From Cognatundibacterium rugosum (GTDB lineage Bacteria > Pseudomonadota > Gammaproteobacteria > Burkholderiales > Burkholderiaceae_D): a stretch of 64,000 nucleotides of DNA. The notes under the pieces were generated by a model. The model had not been told where the DNA came from. It did no database searches and saw only the letters and a list, made by a program, of their open reading frames with translations. Shown here in pieces: positions 58,653-64,000 of the stretch; within the stretch, counting starts at the first letter, position 1, and every line of letters begins with the position of its first letter. The position numbers were made by a program, and so were the translations under genes. The stretch lies in the NCBI RefSeq assembly GCF_014284365.1, contig NZ_JACOGG010000005.1, positions 62,001 through 126,000 of the forward strand. The letters are read 5' to 3'.

Positions 58653-59114
58653 TTACTGATCCCAGGAGCCGATATCGGCATCTGTGCCTGCACCGCCAGG
58701 CTGACCGTCAGCACCGTAGGAAAACACATCTACTTCGCCTTTTACGCCAGGCGACAGATATTGGTAAGGATTGCCCCAAGGGTCTTTCGGCATTTTTTCC
58801 AGATAGCCACCGGTTTTCCAGCCATTTGCAGCAGGGCCTGTGGTTGGCTTAGTCAACAAGGCTTGCAAACCCTGTTCAGTCGTCGGGTAGCGCTGATTAT
58901 CGAGGCGGTATAACTTTAAGGCTTGCATGATCACGGAAATATCCTGTTTGGCAGCAGCGATCTGTGCCTGATCAGTACGCCCCATCACTTTAGGCAAAAC
59001 AACGGAAGCAAGGATGCCCATAATCACCACGACCACCATGATTTCAATCAGGGTAAAACCGGCTGAACGGCGACGCTTGGACAGCGAGACAGAATGCGAT
59101 TGCGAAAACAACAT
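58653..59114 (-). CDS. gspG: Type II secretion major pseudopilin GspG
   Basis: GspG forms the pseudopilus shaft. I choose ATG 59114 (MLFSQSHSV), with AGGA 6 bp upstream, giving 153 residues; the longer frame has no support. The motif AGFTLIEIMVVVVIMGILAS is followed by the canonical calcium-site region KDPWGNPYQYLSPG and a C-terminal VDVFSYGADGQPGG. It is the first gene of the gsp operon, with a 206-bp A/T-rich leader (59115-59320) that carries the promoter and no gene. Confidence 0.97.
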   Translation of the reverse strand: MLFSQSHSVSLSKRRRSAGFTLIEIMVVVVIMGILASVVLPKVMGRTDQAQIAAAKQDISVIMQALKLYRLDNQRYPTTEQGLQALLTKPTTGPAANGWKTGGYLEKMPKDPWGNPYQYLSPGVKGEVDVFSYGADGQPGGAGTDADIGSWDQ

Positions 59115-59320
59115 ATCAGTTCCTAACAGAAGAATTTCAGAATCCGTGTCAGCCCATTCAAGCACAAACAGGCTGGCGAACAAAAAGTGCAAGGAAGTAT
59201 AAAGCGTGATAATAATAAAGCTACAGGCTTTTCCTAAAAATAAAAAAAATTTCTTACCTGATCACATATAACGTTACTTTTCTCCCACCTTCTGCTCACA
59301 TACTACGCACTAAATCGGGC

Positions 59321-61588
59321 TTAACCCAGTTTTAAAGGCAAACTGCGCAAACGCTGACCAGTTAACTGGAATACTGCACTGGCCAGCGCCGGCGCCAGTG
59401 GCGGCACACCGGGCTCGCCCACGCCTTCCGGCGCTTCGGCGCTAGGTATGATCACGGTTTCTACCAGCGGCGCCTCGTTCATGCGCAGTACCGCATAATC
59501 ATGGAAATTGCTTTGCATGACGCGTCCCTGCTCTATCGTGATCTCGCCGTAGAGCGCCGCACTCAGCGCAAAGATGACGGCAGACTCCATTTGCTGTGCG
59601 ATTCCAGCCGGATTGACGGCAATCCCGCAATCAATCGCGCACACCACTTTATGGACCTTAATTTGCTTAGCCTCAATTGACACTTCAACCACCTGGGCCA
59701 CGATAGAGCCGAAAGAGCGGTGTATCGCCAGGCCATGCGCGCGCCCTGCAGGAACCGCACCTGCCTTCTCCACCGCGGCATTCAATACCTCCAGATGACG
59801 GGGCTGCTGCGCCAGTAACTGACGCCGGAATTCCAGCGGTGGCTGTTGTGCAGCCGCCGCCAGCTCGTCAATAAAACTCTCTTTGAAAAATGCATTATGC
59901 GAATGCCCGACCGAACGCCAATAGCCGAGTGGAACTGGCGTGGGTACAATTACATGCGAGGTTTTCTGATGTGGCAGTGCATAGGCATGATCGAATTCGC
60001 CTTCCGCTGTGGTTTTATCCGGCCCGGCACCCGGCACACCAAAGCTGCGCTGCAAGACTTGGTGCGTGACCGATCCAGATGCAGAACGGTTCAGATACGC
60101 CAACACCTGACCCTGGGCATCCAGCGCGGCGGTGAAACGCGCCAGCGCCGCTGGCCGGTACATATCGTGAGCAGTATCTTCTTCCCGGCTCCAGACCAGC
60201 TTGACCGGCCGTCCTTCGGTCTGACGCGCGATCGCAACGGCCTGACGTATCATGTCCACTTCCAGCCTTCGTCCAAAGCCACCGCCCAGATAGCACATGT
60301 GCAATTGGATTTTTTCGCTTGCGATATTCAACATAGAGGCCGCGACTGCCACAGCGACACTGGGCACCTGGGTCGAGACCCATAAATCCAGCTGACCATC
60401 TTTCCACTGCGCCGTGCAGTTAATCGGCTCCATCGCCGCATGCGCCAGGAAGGGAGCACGGTATTCGGCTGTGATCATTTTTGCGACCTGCTTGCTGGCG
60501 AATCCGGCCGCTACATCACCGCGCTCATAATACGTAAATCCGGATTCCTGCTCTAATTTTTCTGCCAGCTCGGCAAACACTTTGGCACTTGATAGCTGAC
60601 TGTGGGGGCCAGCATCCCACTCAGTTGCAAGTGCCGGTAGCGCCTGGCGGGCAGCCCAGTAGCTGTCCGCGACCACCGCCAGCCCCGCATAGCCATGCTC
60701 ACCCGCAGCGGTGGTCAGATCGACCACCTGCTTCACACCAGGCTTTGCCAGGACGGCTTTGCTATTCCAGGATTTAGGCTTACCACCGATCACCGGCGTC
60801 AGGCTAAGTGCCGCATATAACAATCCCGGCGGATGTGCATCGATCCCGAACTGCGCTTTACCGTTGACCTTGAGCCCAGCTTCACGACGTGGCTGCGGCG
60901 TACCGATCAAACGGAAATCGGCTGGCTTTTTTAATTGAATATGAGAGGGCTGCATGTTGACTGCCGTCGCAGCCAGCTCTCCATAGCTCAGTTGTTTGCC
61001 TGAGCTGTGCAAGACCTGACCGGCCTGAGTCGTGCATTCTCCGGGCTGAACCTGCCATCGCTGCGCGGCAGCGGCCAGCAACATCGCACGCGCAGTGGCA
61101 CCGGCTTCGCGCAAAGGCTGCCATGCATCTTTTACACTGGAAGAACCACCAGTCACCTGCAAGCCCAGCTCCCGAGCGGTTTTCAGGGTCATCCATTGTG
61201 CCACGCGCTTCAAGACGCCATCATCATCCGGATGAAATGGCAAACCATCGGCCAGCATAGCCATGTTTCCATAGATTTTGTCGACAGGTGCAGCGAAAGG
61301 CGTCACGCTGGACAGAGGCACATCCAGCTCTTCTGCCACCAGCATTTGCAAAGCGGTATGGATGCCCTGCCCCATTTCGCTGCGATGCATGGCGACGCCA
61401 ACCTGCCCGTCGGCTGCAATGCGTATCCAGCCATTGAGCGCGATCTCGCCTTCATGCACAGGCAGGGTCTGGCTCCCTTTGAGTCGCTGGCGCGGCGGCA
61501 ATACGCCCCAACCCAGAATCAGGGCACCGCTGATACCCAGACCACCCAGCAAAAAACGCCGGCGGCCAGATTTTGTTTTTTCTGTCAT
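59321..61588 (-). CDS. Molybdopterin-dependent aldehyde/isoquinoline oxidoreductase, large subunit
   Basis: This is a xanthine oxidase-family large subunit of the IorB/aldehyde dehydrogenase type. I choose ATG 61588, after GGAG, giving 755 residues. A twin-arginine signal (RRRFLLGG, residues 9-16) implies export with its cofactor. The Mo-site loops GGGFGRR and the active-site Glu725 in GVGEPGVPPL are present. Such enzymes normally work with a small 2Fe-2S subunit and often a cytochrome, but none is encoded next to it. The substrate cannot be named. Confidence 0.9.
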   Translation of the reverse strand: MTEKTKSGRRRFLLGGLGISGALILGWGVLPPRQRLKGSQTLPVHEGEIALNGWIRIAADGQVGVAMHRSEMGQGIHTALQMLVAEELDVPLSSVTPFAAPVDKIYGNMAMLADGLPFHPDDDGVLKRVAQWMTLKTARELGLQVTGGSSSVKDAWQPLREAGATARAMLLAAAAQRWQVQPGECTTQAGQVLHSSGKQLSYGELAATAVNMQPSHIQLKKPADFRLIGTPQPRREAGLKVNGKAQFGIDAHPPGLLYAALSLTPVIGGKPKSWNSKAVLAKPGVKQVVDLTTAAGEHGYAGLAVVADSYWAARQALPALATEWDAGPHSQLSSAKVFAELAEKLEQESGFTYYERGDVAAGFASKQVAKMITAEYRAPFLAHAAMEPINCTAQWKDGQLDLWVSTQVPSVAVAVAASMLNIASEKIQLHMCYLGGGFGRRLEVDMIRQAVAIARQTEGRPVKLVWSREEDTAHDMYRPAALARFTAALDAQGQVLAYLNRSASGSVTHQVLQRSFGVPGAGPDKTTAEGEFDHAYALPHQKTSHVIVPTPVPLGYWRSVGHSHNAFFKESFIDELAAAAQQPPLEFRRQLLAQQPRHLEVLNAAVEKAGAVPAGRAHGLAIHRSFGSIVAQVVEVSIEAKQIKVHKVVCAIDCGIAVNPAGIAQQMESAVIFALSAALYGEITIEQGRVMQSNFHDYAVLRMNEAPLVETVIIPSAEAPEGVGEPGVPPLAPALASAVFQLTGQRLRSLPLKLG

Positions 61589-61655
61589 GATGAGTCTCCA
61601 CACACCTTGCCGGGTTTGATTTTTATACTCCGGTTCCTGCTGTTACGAAATGATC

Positions 61656-61847
61656 TCAGGTATTACGACGCGGATACCCCTGCGCCAGGATGCGTTGCCA
61701 AACCTGTTCTTTTTGTACCTCATCCATAAACACCCATTGCGCCACTTCTTCCACCGAGCGGCCACAGCCACGACAAATATCGTCAAAAGTGGTGGAACAC
61801 ACAGCGACACACGGCGTATCGGGTCTGGGTTGAGTTTCTTTGGTCAT
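61656..61847 (-). CDS. DUF1289 domain protein
   Basis: This 63-residue protein has the DUF1289 cysteine pattern PCVAVCSTTFDDICRGCGRS, with four cysteines that probably bind zinc or an iron-sulfur cluster, followed by a helix with EEVAQWVFMDEVQKEQVWQRI. Its role is unknown. It lies 67 bp upstream of the molybdopterin oxidoreductase on the same strand and may share its transcript. Confidence 0.9.
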   Translation of the reverse strand: MTKETQPRPDTPCVAVCSTTFDDICRGCGRSVEEVAQWVFMDEVQKEQVWQRILAQGYPRRNT

Positions 61848-62104
61848 ACTTATTCTCCTGCCAGCACTGAACCCGATTTTTACTTACACGCAATAGCAAC
61901 GTAATAGTAAAGCAAAGTTCTCAGCGTGGATAAATTCAATTTGGGGGCAATATTCTATTTTCTGTCACGCCAAGCCCTGACAGACGCTTGCTGGCGGTTG
62001 ACACCCGCTGCAATGCACGGGAGAATTCATGCTGTACTGCACAATTCCTCAAGCTCTGACGACACGGGCAGAGTCACAAGCACCTCATTTCGCATTCGTT
62101 AGCG

Positions 62105-62131
62105 CACATTTGGTACACATTTAGTACACAT
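62105..62131. repeat. 11-bp tandem repeats upstream of the MarC gene
   Basis: CACATTTGGTA (62105-62115) and CACATTTAGTA (62116-62126) are adjacent and differ at one base; CACATT begins a third copy. One-turn spacing upstream of a gene suggests a regulator binding array. The 345-bp gap 61848-62192 holds no other gene. Confidence 0.6.
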
Positions 62132-62192
62132 TTTTCCTGGCATGCACTAAGCTGCCTGAGGGAAAAGTTTTCATATTAAGAAAGCAGCATCC

Positions 62193-62795
62193 ATGGCCCA
62201 AGATTTTTTTCAAACCCTGATTTTACTGATATTGGTCACCGACCCCTTCGGTAACGTACCGATTTTCGTCGCTGCCCTCTCCCATGTCGCACCAGAGCGC
62301 CGTTGGCGCGTGATTGTACGCGAATGTGGAATCGCCTTCGTGTTGCTGCTGTTGTTTATGTTTTTCGGTAAAAACTTCCTGACTGCTTTGCAGTTATCCG
62401 AAGTTTCGATTCGTATAGGCGGTGGTGTGATCCTGTTCCTGATTGCGTTGCGGATGGTATTCCCGCAAGAGGGCGGCATTTTCGGCGACACCGAAGAAAA
62501 TCATGAACCGTTTATCGTCCCACTCGCCATTCCGGCCCTGGCTGGTCCTTCCGCACTGGCAACCGTATTGCTGTTCTCATCGGACAATAACCAGGAAATG
62601 CTGGTACACCTAGGCGCACTGACTACCGTTGCAATCGTCTGGCTTGTGGTCTTGCTGGGTGCAGAACGCATGCAAAAAGCCTTGGGCGCGCGCGTGATGA
62701 CGGCGTTTGAACGACTGATGGGTCTGATCCTGGCCGCGATGTCGATAGAAATGCTGCTGGCAGGCTTCCGGGAATATGTGCGCACACTGATCTGA
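62193..62795 (+). CDS. MarC/UPF0056 family integral membrane protein
   Basis: This 200-residue protein has six predicted membrane helices and the family signatures TDPFGNVPIFVA and PLAIPALAGPSALATVLL. E. coli MarC was once thought to confer drug resistance but has no proven transport function, so none is assigned here. It is monocistronic, with its own terminator. Confidence 0.92.
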   Translation: MAQDFFQTLILLILVTDPFGNVPIFVAALSHVAPERRWRVIVRECGIAFVLLLLFMFFGKNFLTALQLSEVSIRIGGGVILFLIALRMVFPQEGGIFGDTEENHEPFIVPLAIPALAGPSALATVLLFSSDNNQEMLVHLGALTTVAIVWLVVLLGAERMQKALGARVMTAFERLMGLILAAMSIEMLLAGFREYVRTLI

Positions 62796-62817
62796 GCACG
62801 CCCAATCTGATCAAGCT

Positions 62818-62860
62818 GCCTGCTGCCGGGAACGCACAATTCCTGCCAGCAGGCTTTTTT
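62818..62860 (+). terminator. Intrinsic terminator after the MarC gene
   Basis: GCCTGCTG (62818-62825) pairs with CAGCAGGC (62847-62854), with partial pairing further inward, and TTTTTT follows. It lies 23 bp past the stop. Confidence 0.9.
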
Positions 62861-62933
62861 ACGGCCTGTCAGTGAAGGCCTGTGAACTCTGGCGATTTAA
62901 ATTACGTGTGCTCAATTTAAATGCTAGCAGGCC

Positions 62934-63014
62934 CTAGTGATTAAAGGTAAAGTAACCCAGCAGGAACAGCGCCAGTGCAATCAGAAATTGTTTCCAGAAT
63001 TGTTTGTTCATCAT
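62934..63014 (-). CDS. Small hydrophobic membrane peptide, 26 residues
   Basis: The frame from ATG 63014 to TAG at 62934-62936 gives 26 residues (MMNKQFWKQF, then LIALALFLLGYF, then TFNH). A short basic-aromatic head precedes a single hydrophobic helix of about 12-13 residues. A good ribosome binding site, GAGG, lies 5 bp before the first ATG. It is in the 130-bp gap between the MarC terminator and the CoA-transferase gene and is on the same strand as the latter. No homologue is known to me; the case rests on the start signals and amphipathic make-up. Confidence 0.5.
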   Translation of the reverse strand: MMNKQFWKQFLIALALFLLGYFTFNH

Positions 63015-63044
63015 CGTTGCCTCAGCTTGATTCAATGGATCTGA

Positions 63045-64000
63045 TTAAATGACCTGTTTACTTTTGAAGGCAGCAATTTGTTCGCTGCTATAACCCAGAC
63101 TTTGCAGTATTTCTTCATTATGCTGCCCCAATTGCGGCCCCAGCCAATTGGTGGCGCCCGGCGTGACTGACAGCTTGGGCGTGACGGCAGGCAGCTTGAC
63201 CGGACTGCCATCGGCAAAGCTGTGCTCCTCAAACATGTGTCGCGCCAGGAATTGCGGATCCTGCATCATATCCCTGACCGAGTAAATTTTCCCGACCGGC
63301 ACATCCGCTTGTTGCAGGCAAGCCAGTGCCGCATCGATAGACTGGGTGCTGCACCATTGCTGAATGGCGGCATCGATTTCTGCGGTACGCGGCACCCGGC
63401 CATCATTTCTGAGCAATTGCTGATCATTAGCCAGATCATCCCGCCCTATCGCCTTCATCAGACGATGAAAAATCGCATCACCATTCCCCGCGATGACGAT
63501 ATTGTCACCATCAGCGGTGGTATAGGTATTCGATGGCACGATACCGGGCAAGGCACCGCCAGTGCGCTCTCTGACTACACCGGCCACATCAAATTCCGGC
63601 ACCAGTGATTCCATCAGATTGAACACCGATTCATACAAGGCCACATCCACCATCTGCCCCTGACCAGCGATACAGGCTGCGCCCTGCTGCCCGTTCCAGC
63701 GGCCACCGGTCACATCACGATGCCGCAGCGCCATCATCGCACCGATCACGCCATGCAACGCTGCCACTGAATCGCCGATGGATATGCCTACCCGTACCGG
63801 CGGCCGGTCAGCATGGCCCGACACATAACGCAGTCCGCCCATCGATTCACCGATCGCACCAAAGCCCGGCAAATCGCGCATAGGCCCGGTCTGACCATAA
63901 CCGGAAATGCGCACCATGATAGTTGCCGGATTGATCGCTTTCAAATCCTCATAACCAAGCTGCCATTTTTCCAGCACGCCGGGCCGATAATTCTCAATAA
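63045..64000 (-). CDS. CaiB/BaiF (family III) CoA-transferase, partial
   Basis: This is the C-terminal part (at least 317 residues) of a family III CoA-transferase; the 5' end is beyond the right edge. The first visible residues, ENYRPGVLEKWQLGYEDL, are the conserved family stretch, so the frame extends to the edge rather than starting at the internal ATG 63977. RISGYGQTGPMRD and the catalytic Asp in VGISIGDSVAALHG are present. Members transfer CoA between carboxylic acids; the donor and acceptor cannot be told. Confidence 0.92.
   Translation of the reverse strand, partial: IENYRPGVLEKWQLGYEDLKAINPATIMVRISGYGQTGPMRDLPGFGAIGESMGGLRYVSGHADRPPVRVGISIGDSVAALHGVIGAMMALRHRDVTGGRWNGQQGAACIAGQGQMVDVALYESVFNLMESLVPEFDVAGVVRERTGGALPGIVPSNTYTTADGDNIVIAGNGDAIFHRLMKAIGRDDLANDQQLLRNDGRVPRTAEIDAAIQQWCSTQSIDAALACLQQADVPVGKIYSVRDMMQDPQFLARHMFEEHSFADGSPVKLPAVTPKLSVTPGATNWLGPQLGQHNEEILQSLGYSSEQIAAFKSKQVI

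Overview
The window looks like chromosomal DNA of a betaproteobacterium in the order Burkholderiales, probably Oxalobacteraceae (an Undibacterium- or Herminiimonas-like organism). This rests on gene order (ndk-rlmN-pilW-rodZ-ispG-hisS-yfgM-bamB-der-hfq-hflX-hflK-hflC-hisZ-purA; surE-pcm-nlpD-rpoS), on protein character, and on a base composition near one half G+C judged by eye. The taxonomic call is inference; no 16S rRNA gene or ribosomal protein cluster is present.

Layout. 1-9798 (+): flagellar motor, C-ring and export genes, from the tail of fliF through fliG-H-I-J-K and, after a hairpin, fliL-M-N-O-P-Q-R. The NAD(P)HX repair gene nnr follows 7 bp behind fliR and ends tail-to-tail on cysE. 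11347-15527 (-): cysE, rlmB, rnr. 15694-16334 (+): three copies of tRNA-Leu(CAG), each with its own terminator, carried on a roughly 260-300 bp repeated unit that includes an 8-bp microsatellite. 16497-32668 (-): a long housekeeping block containing a phosphoribosyltransferase, purA, hisZ, hflC, hflK, hflX, hfq, der, bamB, yfgM, hisS, ispG, rodZ, pilW, rlmN and ndk. 32817-38035 (-): rlmD, rpoS, nlpD, pcm, surE. 38142-39122 (+): a quinone oxidoreductase.

39123-40918 looks accessory: an unrecognised 350-residue gene bracketed by diverged direct repeats and strong hairpins. 40919-45932 is a divergent ArsR-controlled efflux locus (DUF2892 protein, RND pump, membrane fusion protein, regulator) whose control region carries tandem 24-bp repeats. 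45972-48085 (-) holds an HD-GYP phosphodiesterase and a uracil-DNA-glycosylase-like protein that has lost its catalytic aspartate. 48082-59114 (-) is a nearly complete type II secretion operon in the order gspG-H-I-J-K-L-M-N-D-E-F-C; the prepilin peptidase and a pilotin are not in view. 59321-64000 carries an orphan molybdopterin oxidoreductase large subunit, a DUF1289 protein, a MarC-family membrane protein, a 26-residue membrane peptide too short for routine gene calling, and the 3' part of a CaiB/BaiF-type CoA transferase.

Most of the window is ordinary, tightly packed core genome with many 1-11 bp stop/start overlaps. The least ordinary items are the glycosylase-like pseudoenzyme coupled to gspC, the repeat-flanked unknown gene, the repeated operator-like array in front of the efflux genes, the triplicated leucine tRNA, the rpoS terminator that touches the rlmD start codon, and the metal-binding-looking tail on HisRS. 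I see no CRISPR array, prophage, insertion sequence or complete novel defence system.
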